A DNA stretch of 64,000 nt from G020354785 sp964521285. Lineage in GTDB: Bacteria; Bacteroidota; Bacteroidia; Bacteroidales; UBA10428. A program made the position numbers and the translations under genes. The notes under the pieces are model-generated. The model had not been told where the DNA came from and did no database searches. It worked only from the letters and a program-made list of their open reading frames with translations. Below are positions 53,570 to 61,657 of the stretch, piece after piece; position 1 is the stretch's first letter; each line of letters begins with the position of its first letter. The stretch lies in NCBI GenBank assembly GCA_964521285.1, contig CAZFQS010000013.1:1-64000 (forward strand). Direction: 5' to 3'.

Positions 53570-53586
53570 ATTTTTTTTGCAGAAAT

Positions 53587-55458
53587 ATGGATTATGTTTA
53601 TGATATAATTGTGGTAGGAGCAGGCCATGCAGGATGTGAAGCCGCATGTTCCGCAGCAAATATGGGCTCAAAGGTGATTTTGATTACCATGGATATGACG
53701 AAAATAGCACAGATGTCATGCAATCCTGCTATGGGAGGAATAGCGAAAGGTCAGATTATTAGAGAGATTGATGCACTGGGCGGATATTCGGGAATAGTTA
53801 CTGATAAAAGTATGATACAATTCAGGATGCTAAATAAATCAAAAGGTCCTGCAATGTGGAGTCCCCGTGCTCAATGTGATAGAATGTTATTTTCATGGGA
53901 ATGGAGAAAGATTCTTGAAAAGAACAGGAATATAGATATATGGCAGGATAATGTAAAGGAATTAATAATAAAGGGACAAAAGGTTAAGGGTGTAATAACG
54001 ATAAATAATGTAAGGTTTTATTCAAAATCAGTAATTCTTGCATGTGGAACATTTGAAAACGGACTAATACATATTGGAAAGGTAAAAATAAGGGGAGGAA
54101 GAATATCTGAACCTATATCTTATGGTATATCAAAACAACTGGAAGGTTTTGATTTTGAGGTTGACAGGATGAAAACCGGAACTCCTGCAAGATTAGATGG
54201 AAGAACAATAAATTTTTCAGTATTGAAAGAACAAAAGGGAGATGAAGAAGGAGGAGCATTTTCGTATTTATCCAGGAGGAAAATTGTTACTACAGGAAGT
54301 TGCTATATAACATACACAAATGAAAAGACGCATGAAATATTAAGAAAGGGATTCAAAGACTCACCTTTGTTCAACGGCACAATTAAAGGAGTTGGTCCAA
54401 GATATTGTCCAAGTATTGAAGGTAAAATTGTTACATTTTCGGATAAAAAGAGGCACCAGTTATTCATAGAACCTGAGGGGAAAGAAAATATAGAGTATTA
54501 TCTTAACGGATTCTCATCATCCCTGCCAATTGATATACAATACAAAGCCTTAAGGACTATTGAAGGGCTGGAGAATGTTAAAATATTCAGACCCGGTTAT
54601 GCAATAGAGTACGATTATTATCAGCCTACGCAGCTGCACTACACATTAGAAACCAAAAGAATAGAAAATTTATATTTTGCGGGACAGATTAACGGAACTA
54701 CTGGATATGAGGAAGCAGGAGCGCAGGGAATAATTGCAGGAATAAATGCTCATTTGAAACTTAAAGGGGAAAAGGAATTTATTTTAAACAGGGATGAAGC
54801 ATATATCGGAGTATTGATAGATGATTTAATAAATAAGGGAGTTGATGAACCATACAGAATGTTTACATCAAGAGCAGAATACAGAATAGTCTTAAGGCAG
54901 GATAATGCTGATGAAAGATTAACGGAAAAATCTAATAAAATAGGTCTTGCAAAGGATATAAGAGTTAAGAAGCTGAAATATAAAAAGGAAAAAAAGAAAG
55001 AAATGATTGAGTTTATTAAGAATTTCAGCGTAAAGCCAGAAGATATCAACATACTTCTGACTCAAAAGAAAACATCAGCTATAAATCAAAAAACAAAGCT
55101 ACATAATTTATTGCTACGTCCGCAATTAAGGATTTATGATATAATTGATTATATAAAGGAATTTAAAGAATTAATTGATAATATTAATGATTCAAGGGAA
55201 GATATTATTGAATTAAGTGAAATAGAAATAAAATATGACGGGTATATAAAAAGGGAGAAAGAACAGGCATGTAAGCTAAAGAGACTGGAAAAAATAAAGA
55301 TTAGCCCTAAAATTGACTATAATATGTTAAGATCAATTTCGACAGAAGGGAGGCAAAAGCTTACCAAAATTAGGCCAAAGACAATTGGACAGGCATTGAG
55401 AATTTCGGGTGTTTCTCCGGCAGACATAAATGTTTTACTGGTTCATATAGGAAGATAA
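53587..55458 (+). CDS. mnmG: tRNA uridine 5-carboxymethylaminomethyl modification enzyme MnmG
   Basis: FAD-dependent partner of MnmE that modifies the wobble uridine of several tRNAs. 623 aa. The FAD-binding GAGHAGCEAA is at residues 10-19, and the other family blocks are SCNPAMGGIAKGQIIREIDALGG in two parts, KTGTPARLDG, QLFIEPEG, GQINGTTGYEEAGAQGI and TSRAEYR. The C-terminal helical domain ends ISGVSPADINVLLVHI. The stop codon is the first arm of a 20-bp perfect palindrome. mnmG often lies near the replication origin and parAB in bacteria. Confidence 0.97.
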   Translation: MDYVYDIIVVGAGHAGCEAACSAANMGSKVILITMDMTKIAQMSCNPAMGGIAKGQIIREIDALGGYSGIVTDKSMIQFRMLNKSKGPAMWSPRAQCDRMLFSWEWRKILEKNRNIDIWQDNVKELIIKGQKVKGVITINNVRFYSKSVILACGTFENGLIHIGKVKIRGGRISEPISYGISKQLEGFDFEVDRMKTGTPARLDGRTINFSVLKEQKGDEEGGAFSYLSRRKIVTTGSCYITYTNEKTHEILRKGFKDSPLFNGTIKGVGPRYCPSIEGKIVTFSDKKRHQLFIEPEGKENIEYYLNGFSSSLPIDIQYKALRTIEGLENVKIFRPGYAIEYDYYQPTQLHYTLETKRIENLYFAGQINGTTGYEEAGAQGIIAGINAHLKLKGEKEFILNRDEAYIGVLIDDLINKGVDEPYRMFTSRAEYRIVLRQDNADERLTEKSNKIGLAKDIRVKKLKYKKEKKKEMIEFIKNFSVKPEDINILLTQKKTSAINQKTKLHNLLLRPQLRIYDIIDYIKEFKELIDNINDSREDIIELSEIEIKYDGYIKREKEQACKLKRLEKIKISPKIDYNMLRSISTEGRQKLTKIRPKTIGQALRISGVSPADINVLLVHIGR

Positions 55459-55479
55459 CGTTCCACGTGGAACGTTTTT
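55457..55479. promoter_or_regulatory. 20-bp perfect palindrome: parS-like site and/or terminator hairpin
   Basis: Bases 55457-55476 are AACGTTCCACGTGGAACGTT, a perfect 20-bp palindrome overlapping the TAA stop of mnmG. The 14-bp core GTTCCACGTGGAAC equals the core of the parS sites bound by ParB in Pseudomonas and closely resembles the Bacillus site. The outer base is C/G where the consensus has T/A. Five T (55475-55479) follow, so it could instead, or also, be a Rho-independent terminator for mnmG. A terminator needs no symmetric parS core, which is why I give the first reading weight. Confidence 0.6.
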
Positions 55480-55531
55480 AAGATTCTGATAGTCAAATAT
55501 AGCAGGGGCTAGTAATAATTCATATTAAGAA

Positions 55532-57328
55532 TTGATTAGAGAAAAACTAAGGAATATTATAAAGGCATTACCAGGCAGGCCGGGAATTTATCAATTTTTT
55601 GATAAGTCGGGCAATATTATATATATAGGCAAAGCAAAAGATTTAAAAAAAAGAGTCTCTTCATATTTTACAATCTCAAAAAAATTAAACTATAAGATAA
55701 ACGTCTTGGTTCGCAAAATTGAAAACATTAAGTATGTTGTCGTTGAAAACGAATCTGATGCTTTATTATTAGAGAATAATTTTATTAAGAAATATCTGCC
55801 CAGATATAATGTATTATTAAAGGATGATAAAACCTTTCCATGGATATGTATAAAGAATGAAAGGTTTCCAAGAGTATTTCTGACAAGGAGACTGGAAAAA
55901 GATGGATCTCAGTATTTTGGACCTTATACATCAGCCATGATGGTAAGAACATTAATAGATTTAATAAGACAGTTATATAAGCTTAGAAACTGTAAGTTTA
56001 ATCTGTCAGAAGAAAATATAGAAAAAAGAAAATATAAACTCTGCCTTGAATATCATCTTGAGAATTGTAAAGGACCATGTGAGAACCTTCAAACTGAGGA
56101 AGATTATGATGACTCAATTAAACAGATCAGGCAAATTTTGAAAGGTAACCTGCAAAGTGTTATATATTATTTAAAGAATTTAATGCATCAGTTTGCCAGT
56201 AAGTATAAATATGAAGAGGCGGAAATAGTAAAGAAAAAAATTGAAATACTTGAAAAATTCAAGAGCAAATCAACAGTTGTTAATCCGAATATTAAGAACG
56301 TGGACGTATTTTCTATGGATGATGAGGAGAATGTTGCTTACGTAAATTTTCTGAAAATTGTTAACGGGGCAATTATACAATCCCATTCTGTTGAACTTGT
56401 AAAACGAATTGAAGAAAAAAGAGAAGAACTGTTATCATACGCTATAGTTGAAATCAGGGAAAGACTTAAAAGTGATTCAGATGAAATAATCCTGCCAATA
56501 AAGCCAGATATTAGTTTTAATAATATAAAAATCACAGTACCAAAAAAAGGAGACAAGAAAAAATTATTGGATTTATCGCTTAGAAATGCAAGGAATTATA
56601 AACTTGAAAGAGAAAGACAAAAGGCTGATAGCAAGGTAGATAGCAGGATTGAAAAACTTTTGCACACAGTTAAAGAAGATTTAAGACTCAAGGAATTACC
56701 TCACCACATGGAATGCTTCGATATATCAAATATTCAAGGGACTAATCCGGTGGCTTCTTGCGTTGTATTTAGAAACACAAAGCCAAGTAAAAAGGAATAT
56801 CGCCATTTCATTATTAAAACAGTTAAGGGAATAAATGATTTTGCTTCAATTGAAGAGGTAGTATACAGAAGGTTTAAAAGATTAATTGAAGACGAGGAAT
56901 CTTTGCCCCAGCTTGTTATAATTGATGGAGGCAAGGGACAATTAAGTTCGGCATTGAAAAGCCTCAGATCATTAAATATAGAAGATAAACTCAGGTTGAT
57001 TGGAATTGCAAAACGACTGGAGGAAATATATTTTCCGGGTGATTCAGTAGCTCTTTATCTTAATAAAAACTCACAGTCTCTTAAACTAATTCAGACTATC
57101 AGAAATGAAGCACACAGGTTTGGTATAACTTTTCACAGAAGCAGAAGAATAAAATCTGCACTTGATTCTGAATTAAATAATATTCCTGGTGTAGGTGACA
57201 GAACTATGCAAAAATTAATTGAAAAATTTGGAAGTATTAACTCTTTAAAAAAAACTGATTTAGGGCAACTAATAAAGGTTGTAGGTGAAAAAAAAGCAAG
57301 AATTTTATTTGATTTTTTCAGAGAATAA
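55532..57328 (+). CDS. uvrC: UvrABC excinuclease subunit C
   Basis: Makes the two incisions in nucleotide excision repair. 598 aa from a TTG start (IREKLRNIIKALPGRPGIYQF follows, as expected). The N-terminal GIY-YIG nuclease has GIYQFFDKSGNIIYIGKAKDL (Tyr and Arg as usual), and the UvrB-binding motif lies near 210-245 (FASKYKYEEAEIVKKKIE). The RNase H-like 5' nuclease has ECFDISNIQGTNPVAS and LVIIDGGKGQLSSA. Helix-hairpin-helix domains end with NNIPGVGDRTMQKLIEKFGS. It is separated from mnmG by the parS-like palindrome. The apt gene often found here in relatives is absent. Confidence 0.97.
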   Translation: MIREKLRNIIKALPGRPGIYQFFDKSGNIIYIGKAKDLKKRVSSYFTISKKLNYKINVLVRKIENIKYVVVENESDALLLENNFIKKYLPRYNVLLKDDKTFPWICIKNERFPRVFLTRRLEKDGSQYFGPYTSAMMVRTLIDLIRQLYKLRNCKFNLSEENIEKRKYKLCLEYHLENCKGPCENLQTEEDYDDSIKQIRQILKGNLQSVIYYLKNLMHQFASKYKYEEAEIVKKKIEILEKFKSKSTVVNPNIKNVDVFSMDDEENVAYVNFLKIVNGAIIQSHSVELVKRIEEKREELLSYAIVEIRERLKSDSDEIILPIKPDISFNNIKITVPKKGDKKKLLDLSLRNARNYKLERERQKADSKVDSRIEKLLHTVKEDLRLKELPHHMECFDISNIQGTNPVASCVVFRNTKPSKKEYRHFIIKTVKGINDFASIEEVVYRRFKRLIEDEESLPQLVIIDGGKGQLSSALKSLRSLNIEDKLRLIGIAKRLEEIYFPGDSVALYLNKNSQSLKLIQTIRNEAHRFGITFHRSRRIKSALDSELNNIPGVGDRTMQKLIEKFGSINSLKKTDLGQLIKVVGEKKARILFDFFRE

Positions 57329-57344
57329 TTTGTTTTTCAGAAGG

Positions 57345-58319
57345 TTATAATTTTCTTGTGGTAGTAAAGTCTACAAGTTCAACAAGGGATTGCTTGATTT
57401 CTGAATCAGGATAATCGTCAATAATACCCAATGCTTTGTTCCTGTATTCAATCATTTTGCTGACAGAATATTCTATTCCTCCATTTTTCTTAACGAATTC
57501 AATTACTTCTTTTATATTTTTTGAATTCTTTTTTTTATTATTTATTATAGTTAATATTTTTTTATTATCTGATTTATTATTATTTGACAAGACATGGATT
57601 AGAGGCAGAGTTAGTTTTTTTTCTTTAATATCATTACCTGTTGGTTTTCCAATTATACTTCTGTCATGGTAATCAAGAAGATCATCTTTGATTTGAAATG
57701 CCATTCCTGTATATTCACCAAATTTCCACATTTGATCTACAACCTCATCACTGGCAGATACAGATTTTGCTCCGCATGCTGTACATGACGCAATAAGTGT
57801 GGCTGTTTTTTTTCTGATTATTTCATAGTATTGTTCTTCAGTGAGATTTAATTTTCTGGATTTCTGTATTTGTAATAACTCACCTTCACTCATATCTTTC
57901 ACAGCGTGGGAAACTATGTTTAAAACCTCGTATTGCTTATTATTAACGGCAAGTAACAGGCCCCGTGATAATAAATAATCACCAACAAGAACTGCTACTT
58001 TTGATTTCCATATGGCATTAATTGAAAGAAAGCCCCTTCTTTCATGAGTATCATCCACAACATCATCATGGATCAGAGTGGCTGTATGTAATATTTCAAT
58101 TAAAGCGGCAGCTATATAAGTCGAAGGTGTTATGTCTCCTAACAATTTTGCACTGAGAAAGACAAACATAGGGCGCATTTGTTTGCCCTTTCTGCGAATA
58201 ATATAATTGGTAATAATATTAAGCAGGGGAATTTTACTTCTTAGTATATTCCTGAACTCTGATTCAAATGATTTTAGTTCAGCTGCAATAGACCTCTTTA
58301 TTAAATCAAGTTCTGCCAT
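57345..58319 (-). CDS. Long-chain polyprenyl diphosphate synthase
   Basis: Extends farnesyl diphosphate to a C35-C45 polyprenyl diphosphate for quinone side chains. I chose ATG 58319 (MAELDLIKRSIAAELK) over ATG 58340 because an exact -7 box covers 58338-58345 and the longer start would lie upstream of the transcript. About 324 aa. First aspartate-rich motif LIHDDVVDDTHERRG and second IKDDLLDYHD, with GKQMRPMFVFLSAKLLG and KKLTLPLIHVL. The residue before the first motif (HTATLIHDD) suggests a long-chain product. Chain length is not certain. Converges on uvrC with 16 bases. Confidence 0.9.
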   Translation of the reverse strand: MAELDLIKRSIAAELKSFESEFRNILRSKIPLLNIITNYIIRRKGKQMRPMFVFLSAKLLGDITPSTYIAAALIEILHTATLIHDDVVDDTHERRGFLSINAIWKSKVAVLVGDYLLSRGLLLAVNNKQYEVLNIVSHAVKDMSEGELLQIQKSRKLNLTEEQYYEIIRKKTATLIASCTACGAKSVSASDEVVDQMWKFGEYTGMAFQIKDDLLDYHDRSIIGKPTGNDIKEKKLTLPLIHVLSNNNKSDNKKILTIINNKKKNSKNIKEVIEFVKKNGGIEYSVSKMIEYRNKALGIIDDYPDSEIKQSLVELVDFTTTRKL

Positions 58320-58337
58320 ATATATATTATAAAGCTC

Positions 58338-58345
58338 CAAATTTA
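58338..58345 (-). promoter_or_regulatory. -7 box (TAAATTTG) of the polyprenyl synthase gene
   Basis: Exact TAnnTTTG match on the minus strand, 19 bases before ATG 58319. It overlaps the alternative upstream ATG and so decides the start. Confidence 0.5.
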
Positions 58346-58472
58346 ATAATAATTGCCAAGGTTTTTCATAAATGAGGCGTTCTCTGCATATATTTATTTG
58401 TTTGTAAAGCTATATCCTTAGTATACCAGGCAAAAAGACAGCTATTCTTACTTAATCTGATAAACACATGCA

Positions 58473-58507
58473 TTTGAAAAAAATAATTTAAATTACCTGT
58501 ATATTTG
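58473..58507 (+). promoter_or_regulatory. Promoter of the ArsR-type gene (TTTG-N23-TATATTTG)
   Basis: TTTG at 58473-58476 and an exact -7 TATATTTG at 58500-58507. The 23-base spacer is at the long end. The start is expected near 58514, about 27 bases before the ATG at 58541. Confidence 0.55.
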
Positions 58508-58540
58508 TATTTATAAATTAATATTAAGTTGTTGATAACA

Positions 58541-58840
58541 ATGAAATTTAGTGAACTTACAGCAGAACAGGTTGAGAAATCAGCAAATATGCTGAAAGCC
58601 ATAGCTCATCCGATAAGGATATCTATATTGAACCATCTGGATGAAGGGAAACAACTATCAGTTAAAGAAATACATGAATTAATGGGGATAGAACAGTCTG
58701 CAGCATCACATCATCTGGGCATTTTAAAAGACAGGGGGATACTTTTATCCAGGCGGGAAGGTAAAAATATTTACTATTATATTAAGGATGAGAATATTAC
58801 CAGCATAGTAGAGTGTATTAGCCAATGTGCCTGTAATTAA
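58541..58840 (+). CDS. ArsR-family winged-helix transcriptional regulator
   Basis: 99 aa from ATG 58541 (TTG 58529 would add four residues). The winged helix runs from LKAIAHPIRISILNHL through the recognition helix SAASHHLGILKDRG to the wing SRREGKNIYYYI. The classical metal-site motif ELCVCDL of ArsR is missing (SVKEIHELMG), so it is not an arsenic sensor. The C-terminus ends with three cysteines (CISQCACN), which could bind metal or sense redox state. Target genes are not obvious. polA follows on the same strand after 58 bases. Confidence 0.93.
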   Translation: MKFSELTAEQVEKSANMLKAIAHPIRISILNHLDEGKQLSVKEIHELMGIEQSAASHHLGILKDRGILLSRREGKNIYYYIKDENITSIVECISQCACN

Positions 58841-58898
58841 GATAATCGGATAATATTTCAAACTAATGCAAATCTAATGAGCTCAAAATATATTTATT

Positions 58899-61655
58899 AT
58901 GTCTGATAAAAAACTTTTTTTATTTGATGCATATGCATTGATATTTCGCTCTTACTATGCATTCATTAACCATCCTATTAAAAATTCAAAGGGATTTAAT
59001 ACCTCCGCAATATTCGGATTTATAAATACTATTGATGAAATTATCAGGAAAGAAAAACCGACCCATATTGCGGTTGTCTTTGATCCTCCTCCTCCAACAT
59101 TCAGGCACAAGCTATACAAGGAATATAAAGCAACACGTCTAAAGATGCCCGAGGAGATTAAGCTGTCTGTTCCCTATATTAAAGAGATAATCAGGGGATT
59201 TAATATACCGATAATTGAAATTGAAGGATATGAAGCAGATGATGTTATTGGTACATTAGCTAAAAGGGCTGAAAAAGAGGGATTTATAGTCTATATGATG
59301 ACATCGGATAAGGATTATTCTCAATTAGTATCTGATAATATATTTATATATAAACCAAGACGATCTGGGGGTGAGGCTGAAATAATAGGAATTAATGAAG
59401 TCAATGAAAATTTTAAAGTTAAAAATCCGGAAAATGTGGTTGATGTTCTGGCATTATGGGGAGATAGTTCAGATAATATTCCCGGAGTTCCCGGAATTGG
59501 AGAAAAGTCAGCGAAGAGCCTGATTGAGAAATACAATAATATCATTGGCATATATGACAATATAAATGAATTAAAGGGAAAGCAAAAAGAAAATATTCTG
59601 AAATTTAAACAACAAGTTGAATTATCAAAGCAATTAGTAACAATTATCCTGGACGTGCCGGTTGATATAGGAATAAAATCATTAAAGACTAAAGAACCGG
59701 ACAGAAATTTGTTAATGAAAATTTTTAATGAGCTTGAATTCCGGACATTAATTTCCAGAATACTGAATAGTGATTATGAAACAGTTCAAAAGGAATTATT
59801 TGAAAACCAGATAGAAGAAAACCCTGATAAAAAAATAAAAAAGTATGATAATATAAAAACAGTTAAGAATTATTATTATCTGGTTGATACAAAATCCGGC
59901 AGAAAGGACCTGATAAATAAATTATTAAGGTTAAAAGAATTTAGTTTTGACACAGAGACTACAAGTCTTAATGTGCATGAAGCAGAACTTGTTGGATTAT
60001 CCTTTTCTTATAAAGCTCATGAAGCATATTATGTTCCGGTTCCGGCAGACAGGGCAGAAGCCAGAGATGTAATCAATGAATTTAAAATGGTTTTTTCATC
60101 TGACAGGATAAAAAAAGTTGGGCAGAACATTAAATATGATATTCAGGTATTAATTAATTATGATATAACTGTTAAGGGATATTTATTTGATACAATGATT
60201 GCACACTATTTAATTCAGCCTGATCTCAAACATAACCTTCAATATTTATCTGAGAACTGTCTAAATTATACTCCTGTACCTATTGAAGAACTAATTGGCA
60301 GCAAAGGAAAGGCCCAGCAAAGCATGCGTAATGTTAATATAAATGTTATAAAGGATTATGCATGTGAAGACGCAGATCTGACCTGGCAGTTGTATAAAAT
60401 ACTTGAAAAGGAATTGGATGCTAATGGGTTAACAGAATTATCGCAAAGGATAGAAATGCCGCTGATTAGAGTTTTGTCAGATATGGAGAATTCGGGATTT
60501 AGCCTAAATACCAAAGACTTAAATATATATGCCGGGGTATTAAGAAATCAGATTATTGATGTTGAAAAGGAAATTTTTAAGCTTGCCGGAGTTGAATTTA
60601 ATATATCGTCTCCCAAACAGCTGGGCGAGATATTGTTTGAAAAACTCAATATTCCAGGTAATGTACAGAAAACAAAGACAAAACAATATTCCACAAGTGA
60701 AGAAGTTCTGGTTAAATTTAAAGATAAACATGATATTGTCAGTAAAGTTCTAGAATACAGAGCATTAAAGAAATTACTATCAACATATGTGGATGCTCTG
60801 CCAAAGTTAATAAATACCAAAACAGGAAAAATACATACCTCTTTTGAGCAGGCCTGGGTAACAACCGGCAGGCTAAGTTCTAAAAACCCCAATATGCAAA
60901 ATATTCCAATAAGAGAAGAAAGAGGAAGGGAAATAAGAAAATCATTTGTTGCTTCAGGCAGGGAATATGTTCTTCTTTCAGCAGATTATTCCCAGATAGA
61001 ACTCAGATTAATGGCCCACTTAAGTAAGGATGAGAATATGATTGAAGCTTTTAAAAAAGGTGAGGATATTCATTCGGCTACAGCAGCGAAAATCTACAAT
61101 GTTAAAGCTGAAAATGTTACAGGTGAAATGAGGAGAAGGGCTAAAACCGCAAATTTCGGAATTATATATGGGATTTCAGCATACGGACTTTCGCAAAGGC
61201 TTAACATTTCACGGAGAGAGGCCAAGGAGTTAATTGATAATTACTTTAATACCTACACCAGGGTAAGGGAATACATGGATAAGTCAATTGATTTGACAAA
61301 GAAAAAAGGTTACGCAGAAACTATTTTCGGAAGGAGGAGGTACCTTAAGGATATTAATTCAGCTAATGCATTTATTCGAGGCATGGCCGAAAGGAATGCA
61401 ATAAATGCTCCTCTGCAGGGATCGGCAGCCGATATTATTAAACTTGCCATGGTGAACATACATAAAAAGTTACTCGAACAATATAAAACCAAAATGATAT
61501 TGCAGGTACATGACGAACTGATATTTGATGTATACAGAAAAGAATTAGATGAGATTAAGAAAATAGTAAAGCATGAGATGGAGAATGCTGTGAGGTTGGA
61601 GGTTCCCCTGGTAGTTGATATGGGTACTGGTGATAACTGGCTGGAAGCTCATTAG
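58899..61655 (+). CDS. polA: DNA polymerase I
   Basis: 918 aa with all three activities. The N-terminal 5'-3' exonuclease (about 1-290) has IEGYEADDVIGTLA and ALWGDSSDNIPGVPGIGEKSA. The 3'-5' proofreading domain (about 340-510) is intact: Exo I FDTETTSL (Asp and Glu), Exo II VGQNIKYDIQVL and Exo III YACEDADLTWQLY. The polymerase domain (about 540-918) has motif A SADYSQIELRLMAHLS, the O-helix RRRAKTANFGIIYG and motif C VHDELIF. It removes Okazaki primers and fills repair gaps after UvrABC. Stop is two bases from that of the convergent hybrid kinase. Confidence 0.97.
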   Translation: MSDKKLFLFDAYALIFRSYYAFINHPIKNSKGFNTSAIFGFINTIDEIIRKEKPTHIAVVFDPPPPTFRHKLYKEYKATRLKMPEEIKLSVPYIKEIIRGFNIPIIEIEGYEADDVIGTLAKRAEKEGFIVYMMTSDKDYSQLVSDNIFIYKPRRSGGEAEIIGINEVNENFKVKNPENVVDVLALWGDSSDNIPGVPGIGEKSAKSLIEKYNNIIGIYDNINELKGKQKENILKFKQQVELSKQLVTIILDVPVDIGIKSLKTKEPDRNLLMKIFNELEFRTLISRILNSDYETVQKELFENQIEENPDKKIKKYDNIKTVKNYYYLVDTKSGRKDLINKLLRLKEFSFDTETTSLNVHEAELVGLSFSYKAHEAYYVPVPADRAEARDVINEFKMVFSSDRIKKVGQNIKYDIQVLINYDITVKGYLFDTMIAHYLIQPDLKHNLQYLSENCLNYTPVPIEELIGSKGKAQQSMRNVNINVIKDYACEDADLTWQLYKILEKELDANGLTELSQRIEMPLIRVLSDMENSGFSLNTKDLNIYAGVLRNQIIDVEKEIFKLAGVEFNISSPKQLGEILFEKLNIPGNVQKTKTKQYSTSEEVLVKFKDKHDIVSKVLEYRALKKLLSTYVDALPKLINTKTGKIHTSFEQAWVTTGRLSSKNPNMQNIPIREERGREIRKSFVASGREYVLLSADYSQIELRLMAHLSKDENMIEAFKKGEDIHSATAAKIYNVKAENVTGEMRRRAKTANFGIIYGISAYGLSQRLNISRREAKELIDNYFNTYTRVREYMDKSIDLTKKKGYAETIFGRRRYLKDINSANAFIRGMAERNAINAPLQGSAADIIKLAMVNIHKKLLEQYKTKMILQVHDELIFDVYRKELDEIKKIVKHEMENAVRLEVPLVVDMGTGDNWLEAH

Positions 61656-61657
61656 TA

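Noticed and set aside
60548..60892. 114-aa minus-strand frame inside polA
   Set aside because: Lies opposite the conserved polymerase domain. No family and no start signal.
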